Source: DATKMS01 sp041497995 (GTDB lineage: Bacteria; Desulfobacterota; Binatia; HRBIN30). Taken from it: 17,802 bases of DNA. Shown here piece by piece: positions 1-7,085 of this stretch (positions are counted from its first letter, which is position 1; each line of letters starts with the position of its first letter). The notes beneath the pieces were generated by a model. It did not search any database, was not told the DNA's origin, and was given only the letters and a program-made list of their open reading frames with translations. Both the position numbers and the translations under genes were made by a program. The stretch covers positions 1 through 17,802 of the forward strand of contig JBGQHM010000103.1 in NCBI GenBank assembly GCA_041497995.1, read 5' to 3'.

Positions 1-174
1 GGTACTGTCCTAGTTTGACGCTCGCCCTCGGAACCTAACCCCCTGGCCCCCTTCCCTGCGAGGGAAGGGGGAAGACTCCTTGGTCTTCCGCTCCCCTCTC
101 CGTGTCGGAGAGGGGTCGGGGGAGAGGTTCGAGCGCCGCACGCATGGACGTTAGATTCAAATCGGGACAGTACC
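1..174. mobile_element. MITE-like element with terminal inverted repeats
   Basis: The two ends form an inverted repeat with consensus GGTACTGTCCNNNTTTGA: bases 1-18 against the complement of 157-174 match at 15 of 18 positions. Between them lie three hairpins: a perfect 11-bp stem at 47-57/61-71, a 6-bp stem at 71-76/83-88, and a perfect 9-bp stem at 93-101/107-115. A longer imperfect pairing of 31-43 with 118-130 (11 of 13) encloses all three. There is no gene inside. Short length, terminal repeats and no transposase fit a non-autonomous MITE or REP-like element. The left flank is outside the window, so a target duplication cannot be tested. I could not assign a transposase family to the ends. 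Confidence 0.55.
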
Positions 175-286
175 CGCATCGTGCCGCGCCTACACTTTCG
201 CGACCGATTCCGCTACGGTGCCCTCACCGCGATGCTTTCACTACGACGCAGCGGCCACTACAACGAGGACGGCAGAGGCAATCTCC

Positions 287-1675
287 ATGGCAGACACCAG
301 CAAGACTCCCGCAGGCGAACGCATCCGCAACCTGAACGGCCGGATCGAGGTTCCGGACAATCCGATCCTCCCGTTCATCGAAGGCGACGGCACGGGTCCG
401 GACATCTGGCGCGCCAGCCAGGCGGTGTTCGACGCGGCGGTGCAGAAAGCCTACGCGGGCAAGCGGCGCATCGCATGGCTGGAAGTGCTCGCCGGCGAGA
501 AGGCGTTCAACCGCGTCAAGAACTGGCTGCCCGACGAGACGGTCGCGGCCTTCAGGGACCACCTCGTCGGCATCAAGGGCCCGCTCACGACGCCCATCGG
601 CGGCGGCATCCGTTCGCTGAACGTCGCGCTGCGACAGTTGCTCGACCTGTACGTCTGCCTGCGACCGGTGCGCTACTTCACCGGTGTACCCAGCCCGGTC
701 AAGCACCCGGAGCTCGTGGATATGGTGATCTTCCGTGAGAACACTGAGGACATCTACGCCGGCATCGAGTGGCAGTCGGAAAGCGCCGAGGCGCGCAAGG
801 TGATCGGCTTCCTGCAGAGCGAGATGGGCGTGAAGAAGATCCGTTTCCCGGAGACCAGCGCGATCGGCATCAAGGCGGTGTCGCGTGACGGCACGGAGCG
901 GCTGGTGCGCGCGGCCATCGAGTACGCGTTGCGCCACAAACGCCGCAGCCTCACTCTGGTGCACAAGGGCAACATCATGAAGTTCACCGAGGGCGCCTTC
1001 CGCGATTGGGGATATGGCGTGGCGACGCGCGACTTCCGCCAGCACGTCATCACCGAGCGCGAGAGCTGGATCCTCGGCAACAAGGAAGCGAAGGCGAACA
1101 TCTCCGTCGAAGACAACGCACGTGAGACCGATCCGGGCTACGACCTGATGACCCCCGACCAGCAGAAGAACGTGCGCGCCGACATCGAGACCGCACTCAC
1201 GCTCTGGGACACGCACGGCAACGGACAGTGGAAGAAGAAGCTGATGATCCGCGACGCCATCGCCGACATCACGCTGCAGCAGATCCTTACCCGGCCGCGC
1301 GAGTTCGATGTGATCGCGACGCTCAACCTGAACGGCGACTACCTGTCGGATGCGCTCGCCGCACAGGTCGGCGGTATCGGCATCGCGCCGGGTGGCAACA
1401 TCAACTACCAGAGCGGCCACGCCATCTTCGAAGCCACACACGGCACCGCGCCGAAGTACGCCAACCTCGATAAGGTGAATCCCGGTTCGGTGATTCTCTC
1501 CGGCGAGATGATGTTCCGCCACCTGGGCTGGGACGAGGCGGCGGATCTGATCATTAGAGGTGTGGAAGGCGCGATTGGTGCGAAGACGGTGACCTACGAT
1601 TTCCATCGCCTGATGGAAGGGGCCACGCTGGTGAAGTGCTCGGAGTTCGGTCAGGCAATCATCAAGCACATGTGA
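287..1675 (+). CDS. icd: Isocitrate dehydrogenase, NADP-dependent
   Basis: Cytosolic TCA-cycle enzyme oxidising isocitrate to 2-oxoglutarate and CO2 with reduction of NADP+. The ATG at 287 is chosen because an AGAGG ribosome site lies about 8 nt upstream; an in-frame ATG at 218 adds 23 low-complexity residues that do not look like IDH. The protein has 462 residues. Substrate residues are visible: S110, N112 and R116 in IRSLNVALR, R126, Y157 in RENTEDIYAG, K227 in HKGNIMKFTEG, and metal ligands D323, D351 and D355. The NADP-selecting set of the E. coli enzyme is conserved: K390-Y391 in TAPKYA, then Y437 and R441 in TYDFHRLM. The protein is about 45 residues longer than E. coli Icd. The extra segment lies around residues 260-315, between the middle of the protein and the RDAIAD motif. 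No gene before it in the window shares an operon with it. Confidence 0.96.
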   Translation: MADTSKTPAGERIRNLNGRIEVPDNPILPFIEGDGTGPDIWRASQAVFDAAVQKAYAGKRRIAWLEVLAGEKAFNRVKNWLPDETVAAFRDHLVGIKGPLTTPIGGGIRSLNVALRQLLDLYVCLRPVRYFTGVPSPVKHPELVDMVIFRENTEDIYAGIEWQSESAEARKVIGFLQSEMGVKKIRFPETSAIGIKAVSRDGTERLVRAAIEYALRHKRRSLTLVHKGNIMKFTEGAFRDWGYGVATRDFRQHVITERESWILGNKEAKANISVEDNARETDPGYDLMTPDQQKNVRADIETALTLWDTHGNGQWKKKLMIRDAIADITLQQILTRPREFDVIATLNLNGDYLSDALAAQVGGIGIAPGGNINYQSGHAIFEATHGTAPKYANLDKVNPGSVILSGEMMFRHLGWDEAADLIIRGVEGAIGAKTVTYDFHRLMEGATLVKCSEFGQAIIKHM

Positions 1676-1682
1676 GGAGGAT

Positions 1683-1703
1683 AGCTGTCAGCTATCAGCT
1701 TTC
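1683..1703. repeat. Heptamer tandem repeat, three AGCTNTC units
   Basis: Three adjacent 7-base units, AGCTGTC, AGCTATC and AGCTTTC, fill most of the short gap between icd and the DUF4160 gene. The period and the single varying position resemble short tandemly repeated heptamers known from some bacterial genomes. A second heptamer array of different sequence lies at 5028-5055. Confidence 0.6.
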
Positions 1704-1718
1704 TGGAGCCCGCATACG

Positions 1719-1979
1719 GTGCCGACAATCAGCGCATTCTATGGCATGCTGATCCAGATGTTCTGGAACGAACACGCACCGCCTCACTTCCACGTGCTGT
1801 ATGGTGAGCATGAAGCGCTGATCGACGTGCGAGATTTTCGCGTGATGCGCGGGGCGCTGCCGCGCCGGGCGATGGCGTTGGTGCTGGAGTGGGCCGCGGA
1901 GCATCGCGACGAGCTGATGGAGAATTGGAACCTATGCAGACGACTACAGCCCCCGAAGGCGATCGAACCCCTGAAGTAG
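1719..1979 (+). CDS. DUF4160 domain protein
   Basis: This is an 86-residue protein that is almost entirely one DUF4160 domain. It opens with MPTISAFYGM, continues with a WNEHAPPHFHVLYGEHEALID core, and ends with the LPRRAMALVLEWAAEHRDEL and IEPLK signatures of the family. The start is GTG at 1719, with a GGAG ribosome site at about 1704-1707. Its last 46 bases overlap the next gene in another frame, so the two are surely cotranscribed. DUF4160 genes are typically found next to DUF2442 genes and are suspected toxin-antitoxin or small regulatory modules. The biochemical function is not established, and the conserved histidines of the HAPPHFH stretch are only candidate functional residues. Confidence 0.85.
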   Translation: MPTISAFYGMLIQMFWNEHAPPHFHVLYGEHEALIDVRDFRVMRGALPRRAMALVLEWAAEHRDELMENWNLCRRLQPPKAIEPLK

Positions 1980-2278
1980 TCCCGCCTATCCGGCACACCG
2001 TCCCATGGCGGCTGACGTCGGTGACCCCCTTGGCGGACGCGCGTCTAAGCGTCGTCTTCGTCGATGACACCGTCGGCGAGGTCGACATGCGTGCGTTCCT
2101 GAGCAGTCCGAAAGTCGACGGCACCGTGTTCGAGTCGCTGCGCGACCCTGCCACCTTCGCCCAAGCCCACGTCGTGTTGGGGGCGGTCCAGTGGCTGAAT
2201 GGCGCGGATCTGGCGCCTGAAGCGATGTATGACGCGATCCGCGAGCATGGGGTCTGGGTGCTTGAGGGCCGCCCTTGA
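1934..2278 (+). CDS. DUF2442 domain protein
   Basis: This is a 114-residue protein with a C-terminal DUF2442 domain (residues about 24-110). It reads as a β-rich segment, LTSVTPLADARLSVVFVDD, then VGEVDMRAFL, a phenylalanine-rich helix and a VQWLNGADLAPEAMYD motif near the end; this W-x-NGxDL-xPE-x-LY pattern is the family hallmark. The ATG at 1934 was chosen over an upstream in-frame ATG at 1889 because GGAGAA at 1919-1924 is well placed and the added 15 residues are low complexity. It overlaps the DUF4160 gene by 46 bp. Family context suggests a partner, possibly an antitoxin-like or DNA-binding subunit, but that is inference. It meets the amidohydrolase gene tail to tail, 14 bp apart. Confidence 0.85.
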   Translation: MQTTTAPEGDRTPEVVPPIRHTVPWRLTSVTPLADARLSVVFVDDTVGEVDMRAFLSSPKVDGTVFESLRDPATFAQAHVVLGAVQWLNGADLAPEAMYDAIREHGVWVLEGRP

Positions 2279-2292
2279 GCCGGGGCCTCGGC

Positions 2293-3441
2293 TCACACGC
2301 GCCGCAGCAAGAAGGCGGCGTTGTCGTGGAACAGACCCGCGGCGCTCTCGGGTGATGGCCCGCTACCGCCGGCCAGGTAGTCGACGACCGGGGTCGCGGT
2401 GCCTTCGGAGTGCGGGTAGTCGCTGCAGCACATGAGGAGGTCGCCGCCGATCTGTTGCTGCAGCGCGGCGGGGTTCTCGTAGGAGAAGGACGAGACGCGG
2501 ACTTGGCGGCGGAAGTAGTCGCTGGGATACAGCGAGAGCTTGGCGGGCTCGCTTCCGTTGAGCTGGCGCGTGAAGCTCCAGGCGCCGTCGAGCGTCATCA
2601 GGAAGAGGGGCACCCACACGGCAGACAGCTCGACGATGCCGATCCGCAAGTCCGGGAAGCGTTCGAGCGTGCCGTTGAGGATGAGGTCGGCGCACGCGAG
2701 GGCGGCACCTGCGTGGATGAACACCGCGCTGAGCACGGGTACGAACGCTTCACGCTCGTCGGTATACCACGCGTCGGCAAACGGACGAGGCTGATCGGCG
2801 ACGTGAAACACCGGTGTGATCCCGTGGTGGCAGAACGCCGCCCACATGCGATCGTGGTCGGGATGCGAGAGTGGGCGCCCGTCCACCAGCGACGGTGCGA
2901 TCATCGCCAACCGCACACCGGCAGCCGACAGCACGCGCAATTGCCCGTCGAGCCAATTCGGATCGCGCAGTGTCAGGTGCGCCACGGGATGCAGGCCGCC
3001 GCGCCCCTCGCGGGCGACATCTGCACACCAGCGATTCCACGCGTGCATGTTAGCGCACAATGCGGGCAGCGATTGATGCAGCGTGCGCTCCCAGAGGAGG
3101 CCGTAGTTCGGGAAGAGCACGGCCTCGTCCACACCGAGGTCGGCGAGCTTGGCGAGGCGTGCACTGGGATTCCAGTAATCGGCGGGCAGCGCCTCGTCGT
3201 AGCGTGTACTCGGCGCCAGCCCTTGCCGCACACGGCGGTGCTCTTCGCCGATCTCCGCCGTGCGCCCCGGCAGTTGCACTTCGGCGAGTCCTAGCGGCTG
3301 GCCGCGCCACCGCAGCCACGGTGTGCCGACGGAGTCGTCCTCGATACGCAGTGCCTCGCTGCGCAAGCCGGGATCGATGTGGTCGATCCACAGGGTCCGA
3401 GACTCGTACAGGTGCTGGTCCGAGTCGATAATTGCCGGCAC
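2293..3441 (-). CDS. Metal-dependent amidohydrolase (amidohydrolase 2 family)
   Basis: This is a 382-residue TIM-barrel hydrolase or decarboxylase of the amidohydrolase-2 (PF04909) type. Near the N-terminus IIDSDQHLYE supplies the first metal-ligand pair (D8, H10). H213 in VFHVAD and D341 in CCSDYPHSEG are the later ligand and catalytic positions. The SDYPHxEG ending is typical of the uncharacterised aromatic-acid decarboxylase-like branch. The GTG at 3441 is preferred because GGAGG (complement of 3447-3451) lies 5 nt upstream and the protein then begins at the usual first strand; an ATG at 3489 would add 16 residues without a good ribosome site. It follows the alcohol dehydrogenase by 57 bp on the same strand, implying a shared transcript. 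The substrate is unknown. Confidence 0.88.
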   Translation of the reverse strand: MPAIIDSDQHLYESRTLWIDHIDPGLRSEALRIEDDSVGTPWLRWRGQPLGLAEVQLPGRTAEIGEEHRRVRQGLAPSTRYDEALPADYWNPSARLAKLADLGVDEAVLFPNYGLLWERTLHQSLPALCANMHAWNRWCADVAREGRGGLHPVAHLTLRDPNWLDGQLRVLSAAGVRLAMIAPSLVDGRPLSHPDHDRMWAAFCHHGITPVFHVADQPRPFADAWYTDEREAFVPVLSAVFIHAGAALACADLILNGTLERFPDLRIGIVELSAVWVPLFLMTLDGAWSFTRQLNGSEPAKLSLYPSDYFRRQVRVSSFSYENPAALQQQIGGDLLMCCSDYPHSEGTATPVVDYLAGGSGPSPESAAGLFHDNAAFLLRRV

Positions 3442-3498
3442 ACTCGCCTCCGTGCCCAACCTATACGAGGAGCGCGCTGGCGCCGTCAAGAAGAGACG

Positions 3499-4593
3499 TC
3501 AGTTGTACACGATGACGCTGCGCGCCACCTCGCCTCTCTCCATGGCGTCGAAGGCGGCATTGACGTCGTCGAGCTTGATGCGGCGCGAGACGAGCTCGTC
3601 GATCTTCAGCTTCTTGTTCATGTACAGATCGATGAGGCGTGGCATGTCGCGGCGGAGATTGCCGGAGCCGTACAGCGAGCCGATGAGCGACCGTTCCTCG
3701 AGCGCCAACGTCGCCGCGGGAATCGTCACCATCTGATCGAAGCCGGGGACGCCGACAACAACCGCGCTGCCGCCGCGCTTCACGGAGAGGTAGGCCTGCG
3801 TGATGACGGCGGGCGCGCCGATCACTTCGAAGGCGAAGTCGACACCGAAGCCACCGGTGAGGCCACGAATCGCATCGGGCACGTCGCCGGCGTCCTTCGC
3901 GTTGACGGTGTCGGTAGCGCCAAACTGCTTCGCCCATTTCAGCTTCTGCTCCACCATGTCGACGGCGATGATCTGCGCCGCACCGCACAACGCGGCGCCC
4001 TGGATGACGTTGAGGCCGACACCGCCGCAGCCGAAAACGGCGACGGATTGACCGGGCTGGATGCGGACGGTGTTGATCGCTGCGCCGACGCCGGTCATCA
4101 CGCCGCAGCCGACCAGGCAGACTCTGTCGAGGGGCGCGTCGTCACGCACCTTGATCGCCGCCGTGGCGCGCACGACGGTGCGCTCGGCGAACGACGCGAC
4201 GCCGGCCATGCGGCAAATCGGCACGCCATCCTTCTCGAACACCGCTTCCTGCCCTTCCATCATGCCGCGCACGCCCGCGTCGCACAGATGCGTCTTGCCC
4301 GAGGTGCAGTAGTGGCACTTGCCACAGTTCTGCACCCAGCACAGAACGACATGGTCGCCCGGCTTCAGATCGGTGACACGCTTGCCGACTTCCTCGACGA
4401 TGCCCGCGCCTTCGTGGCCGAGGACCACGGGCGGCGGAAACGGGAGCTTCGCTTGCAGCACCGACAGATCGGAATGGCACACCCCACTGGCAACGAGCTT
4501 GACCACGACCTCGTCTTCGCGCGGAGCGTTGACGTTCACCGACTCGACCTTGAGCGGTTCGTTGAAGTTGTACATCACAGCGGCCTTGACCAT
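3499..4593 (-). CDS. Zn-dependent alcohol dehydrogenase, class III-like
   Basis: This is a 364-residue medium-chain dehydrogenase/reductase. The catalytic zinc site is complete: C39 in GVCHSD, H60-E61 in LGHEGAG, and C163. The structural zinc lobe has four cysteines, C90, C93, C96 and C104, in the order CGKCHYC...C. The Rossmann motif GCGGVG (188-193) is followed by D212, which indicates preference for NAD over NADP. The family oxidises alcohols, S-hydroxymethyl adducts or aromatic alcohols to aldehydes; the specific substrate cannot be read from sequence. The ATG at 4593 has a GGAGG ribosome site 5 nt upstream. The gene lies between the DUF4286-like gene (88 bp upstream) and the amidohydrolase, suggesting an oxidation step followed by hydrolysis or decarboxylation. 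Confidence 0.95.
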   Translation of the reverse strand: MVKAAVMYNFNEPLKVESVNVNAPREDEVVVKLVASGVCHSDLSVLQAKLPFPPPVVLGHEGAGIVEEVGKRVTDLKPGDHVVLCWVQNCGKCHYCTSGKTHLCDAGVRGMMEGQEAVFEKDGVPICRMAGVASFAERTVVRATAAIKVRDDAPLDRVCLVGCGVMTGVGAAINTVRIQPGQSVAVFGCGGVGLNVIQGAALCGAAQIIAVDMVEQKLKWAKQFGATDTVNAKDAGDVPDAIRGLTGGFGVDFAFEVIGAPAVITQAYLSVKRGGSAVVVGVPGFDQMVTIPAATLALEERSLIGSLYGSGNLRRDMPRLIDLYMNKKLKIDELVSRRIKLDDVNAAFDAMERGEVARSVIVYN

Positions 4594-4681
4594 GCGTTCC
4601 TCCGTGTCCGTGGTTGAGTGCTCGGTTCCGAGCGAGGGCGTACGTATGACGAAGCAGCGTGGGGGTCAACTGGGGACCGAG

Positions 4682-5011
4682 TCACGTCTTTTCCAACTCG
4701 AAGTCCACCGATCCGTAGAAGCGCTCCGCGTAGTGCACGTCGTTGAGCGACTCGAGCTCCTTCCAGAAGCGCTCGCGGGCCGGGCTCTCGAGGTACGCGT
4801 CGAGCGCAGCATGCGATGCCAGGCCATAGATGAGGAGGTAACCCTGCCAGCCTTTGTGGTCAGTTTGTTCGAGACGGCACTTGCGTGCCCACAAGAAGCC
4901 GGGCTCCTTGATGACCTGCGCCATGTGTCTGTCTTCCAGCCAGCGCAGGTAGCGCTCGCCACCGTCCGGCGACACCCAGGCCCGGACCATGTAGAGGACG
5001 GGCGCGGTCAT
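4682..5011 (-). CDS. DUF4286-like small protein
   Basis: This is a 109-residue soluble protein. The opening VLYMVRAWVSPDGGERYLRWLEDRHMAQVIKEPGF, the YLLIYGLASHAALDAYL centre and a final FELEKT strand give the β-α-β pattern of DUF4286 and other dimeric α/β-barrel proteins (ABM/EthD-like). Such proteins are often accessory enzymes or ligand binders; the role here is unknown. The start codon overlaps the stop of the histidine kinase gene in an ATGA (5008-5011), so translation is probably coupled. It is followed after 88 bp by the alcohol dehydrogenase gene on the same strand. Confidence 0.75.
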   Translation of the reverse strand: MTAPVLYMVRAWVSPDGGERYLRWLEDRHMAQVIKEPGFLWARKCRLEQTDHKGWQGYLLIYGLASHAALDAYLESPARERFWKELESLNDVHYAERFYGSVDFELEKT

Positions 5012-6237
5012 CGGGGCAGCACCGATCGTGACTGGTGATTCGTGATTGGTGACTCGATAGGAATCGGATTCGCGTCACCAGTCACGTATGCGAGTGGCAG
5101 CGTGACGCGGAAGCACGAGCCGGCGTCGGGCGCGCTCTCGACACTGATCGTTCCGTTCAGCATGCGCACCAGGCGGCGGACGACGTGCAGGCCGATGCCG
5201 TAGCCGTCGCGTTCCGGTCCGGCGCCGTGGCCGCGTTGGAAGAAGTCGAAGATCACACGCAGGTCATCGGGCTTGATACCCGGTCCCTGGTCGCGCACGC
5301 TCACGGCAACGACGTCAGGGCTCGGCTGGATGGCGCCGACCTCGACTGGGCTGCCACCACCGTAGCGGACCGCGTTGCGCAACAGGTTGCCGATGATCTG
5401 CTTCACCTTCACCCGGTCGGTGCGCATCGCGGGCAGCTCCGGCGGGACGGAGCACGTCACGGGCACGTCCGAGTGCGGCGTGCTGTTGACCACCTCGGTC
5501 AGTACGGCAGCGAGCGAGAAGTCTTCGACGCGCACGGCGACGCGACCGGTATCGAGTCGCGAGAGGTCGAGCGTGCTGGTCAACAGCCATAGCACGTCGT
5601 CGGTGTCTTGGATCAGCTCGCCGAGCACGCGCTCCTGCTCGGGCGACACCGGGCCAAAGTCGCCGGCGCGCAGCATCTCCAGATAGCCGAACAAGTTCGA
5701 CAACGGCGCCCGCAGCTCGTGCGAGACCGTGTTGACTTGCTCGAACGCCTTCTGCAGGTACTCCTCGCGCGCGTCGCTGTACGCCTGTCCCACCAGCATC
5801 ATCAGCTGCGCAGTGAGCTTGGTGTACGCCAGCATGCGGCGTGGATAGTCTGCGTCGAGATACTCGCCGATCACGACCAGACTGACACGTGCTGAGGTGT
5901 AGAGGTTGCTCAGGGAGATGCGGCGTGCGGGTGCCCGCAGCAGATCAGCTTCGATGAGGCCCCGGGTTTGGGTATAGTACAGGTCATAGAGTCCTTGCAG
6001 ATCGCCGGCCTGGATCTTCTGCAACACCAGCGTGAGAAAGGCTTCATTGACGTCGGGCAGACGCGCCGCCGTGAGGCTCCCGGCGGGAAGGTGCTCCGGC
6101 AAGGTCTCGATCAACCGCTGCGACCACTCCTGTGCGATGGCGCGTCGCACCGGCCACAACACCTGCGCCAGGTCTCGCAGGCTGGCGATATCGCTCGTGG
6201 TCAGCGCCTCTCCGGCGAACGAGAAGGGTTGTTGCAT
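5008..6237 (-). CDS. Soluble sensor histidine kinase
   Basis: This is a 409-residue kinase with no membrane segment, so it is cytosolic. Residues about 15-165 are all-helical and resemble the RsbRD N-terminal type of sensor. A dimerisation domain follows with phospho-acceptor H173 in VSHELRAPLSNL. The ATPase domain has an N box (N284, N288 in NLLRNAVRYGGG), a G1 box (D316 in DQGPG), an F box (FDFFQRG, 330-336) and a G2 box (GYGIGL, 345-350). I chose ATG 6237 because an upstream in-frame ATG at 6384 would run into the divergent response-regulator gene; neither start has a clear ribosome site. The last 20 residues are encoded partly by a heptamer repeat and look like a late extension. A DUF4286-like gene overlaps its stop, and a receiver protein diverges 86 bp away and is the likely partner. 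Confidence 0.93.
   Translation of the reverse strand: MQQPFSFAGEALTTSDIASLRDLAQVLWPVRRAIAQEWSQRLIETLPEHLPAGSLTAARLPDVNEAFLTLVLQKIQAGDLQGLYDLYYTQTRGLIEADLLRAPARRISLSNLYTSARVSLVVIGEYLDADYPRRMLAYTKLTAQLMMLVGQAYSDAREEYLQKAFEQVNTVSHELRAPLSNLFGYLEMLRAGDFGPVSPEQERVLGELIQDTDDVLWLLTSTLDLSRLDTGRVAVRVEDFSLAAVLTEVVNSTPHSDVPVTCSVPPELPAMRTDRVKVKQIIGNLLRNAVRYGGGSPVEVGAIQPSPDVVAVSVRDQGPGIKPDDLRVIFDFFQRGHGAGPERDGYGIGLHVVRRLVRMLNGTISVESAPDAGSCFRVTLPLAYVTGDANPIPIESPITNHQSRSVLPR
5028..5055. repeat. Heptamer tandem repeat inside the kinase 3' end
   Basis: Four perfectly spaced 7-base units, GTGACTG, GTGATTC, GTGATTG and GTGACTC (consensus GTGAYTN), lie in the last codons of the histidine kinase gene. On the coding strand they are read as part of the tail SPITNHQSRS. 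Further weakly related sequence continues to about 5085. This is the second heptamer array in the window. Confidence 0.65.
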
Positions 6238-6261
6238 GTGGCAAACCGACTTCTGATTCGG

Positions 6262-6275
6262 GTCCCCTTGGGGAC
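6262..6275. promoter_or_regulatory. Inverted repeat between kinase and regulator genes
   Basis: GTCCCC-TT-GGGGAC is a perfect 6-bp inverted repeat with a 2-base centre, placed in the 86-bp divergent gap 25 bp from the kinase start and 48 bp from the regulator start. It could be an operator or a leader hairpin. No convincing -35/-10 pair was found on either strand. The partner regulator has no DNA-binding domain, so it would not be the binder. Confidence 0.35.
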
Positions 6276-6323
6276 GGCGATGGGGGATGCTACCCTGCGT
6301 GCCGCAACGCAACCGGGTCCCCA

Positions 6324-6737
6324 ATGGCAATTCCACTTCGCCGAACAGTTTTGATCGTCGACGACGACAAGAAGTTCCTAACATTCCTGGCGCGCACCCT
6401 CAAGCGAGGCGGGTTCTACGTCATGACGGCCCACGACGGCTGCGAGGTGCCCGACCTGTTAGCGAAGAGCCACATCGACGTGTTGCTGTTGGACCTGCAG
6501 ATGCCCGGGATGAACGGATGGGAGGTCATCCGACAACTGCGCGCCAAGGCGGCAGGAGGCTCGGGCACCGACGCACCGCAGCCGATTCCCAAAGTCGTCG
6601 TGCTCAGCGGCCGCAATGAAGACGAGACCGCCGCCTTCGTGCGGCGCCTCGGTGCGGATGCCTACCTCACCAAACCGTCGTGGGGCGATCAGATCCTCGC
6701 CACCGTGCGTGGCGTCCTGACCAACGAGACGCCCTGA
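6324..6737 (+). CDS. Single-domain response regulator (receiver only)
   Basis: This 137-residue protein is a lone receiver domain. The acidic pocket is D13-D14-D15 in LIVDDDKKF, the phospho-acceptor is D57 in LLLDLQMPGMNGWE, the switch residues are S95 in VVVLSGR and Y114, and the conserved lysine is K117 in YLTKPS. There is no output domain, so it must act by protein contact or in a phosphorelay. The ATG at 6324 follows a fairly GC-rich leader without a strong ribosome site. Starts further upstream would overlap the divergent kinase gene and give non-family residues. It is transcribed away from the histidine kinase and is almost certainly its partner. Its stop is 3 bp from the end of the convergent gene. 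Confidence 0.92.
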   Translation: MAIPLRRTVLIVDDDKKFLTFLARTLKRGGFYVMTAHDGCEVPDLLAKSHIDVLLLDLQMPGMNGWEVIRQLRAKAAGGSGTDAPQPIPKVVVLSGRNEDETAAFVRRLGADAYLTKPSWGDQILATVRGVLTNETP

Positions 6738-6740
6738 CGC

Positions 6741-7007
6741 TCAACGTCGGCGCTCGTCGCGCGTGAGCTGCGCGATGTGACGCAGCAAGGAACGCCTCTC
6801 CGCCGGCGTGTTCACTGGGAAGCGCTCGAAGTCGTCACCGATCTTCAGATCCGCGAAGAAGCCCGCCGGGTCTTCGTGGAAATGCAGGAAGGCAGACGAC
6901 TTGCGGTAGAACGCTCCCTGCGTTCGCTCGCGCAGATCCGCAAACTGCCGAATCTGCTCCAGCAGGTCCGCCAACGCACCCAACGCCTGAGGCCCAGCGT
7001 GCTTCAT
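6741..7007 (-). CDS. Conserved small protein of unknown function
   Basis: This is an 88-residue protein I cannot name. It has an N-terminal helix (ALGALADLLEQIRQFADLRER). A core with many aromatic and charged residues follows (FYRKSSAFLHFHEDPAGFFADL), then FERFPVNTPAERRSLLRHI. The FLHFHEDPAGxxAD...FERFxVxT pattern looks like a conserved bacterial family of small α/β proteins. It has no signal peptide or membrane segment. The start ATG at 7007 has only a weak ribosome site. It lies 78 bp downstream of the SRPBCC-epimerase gene on the same strand and may share its transcript. Confidence 0.65.
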   Translation of the reverse strand: MKHAGPQALGALADLLEQIRQFADLRERTQGAFYRKSSAFLHFHEDPAGFFADLKIGDDFERFPVNTPAERRSLLRHIAQLTRDERRR

Positions 7008-7085
7008 GGTTCGGCGCGACCCTAGCGCGGTCGCTCGATTTCAGCAATTGAAGCCTGTCGCGGCGAACAGCACGGCCCCCGTTGG

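Noticed and set aside
41..115. CRISPR-like repeats or a terminator in the GC-rich hairpins
   Set aside because: No regularly spaced identical repeats, and the hairpins lack T runs; they fit better inside the terminal-repeat element.
224..1669. Long open frame antisense to icd (481 codons)
   Set aside because: Product is low-complexity and unlike any family; it mirrors the strongly supported icd gene in high-GC DNA.
2410..4617. Long + strand frames opposite the amidohydrolase and dehydrogenase genes
   Set aside because: They are antisense shadows rich in His, Arg and Ala; the minus-strand genes carry full family motifs.
6268..6296. TTGGGG-N17-TACCCT as a sigma-70 promoter for the response regulator
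   Set aside because: Each box matches the consensus at only three of six positions.
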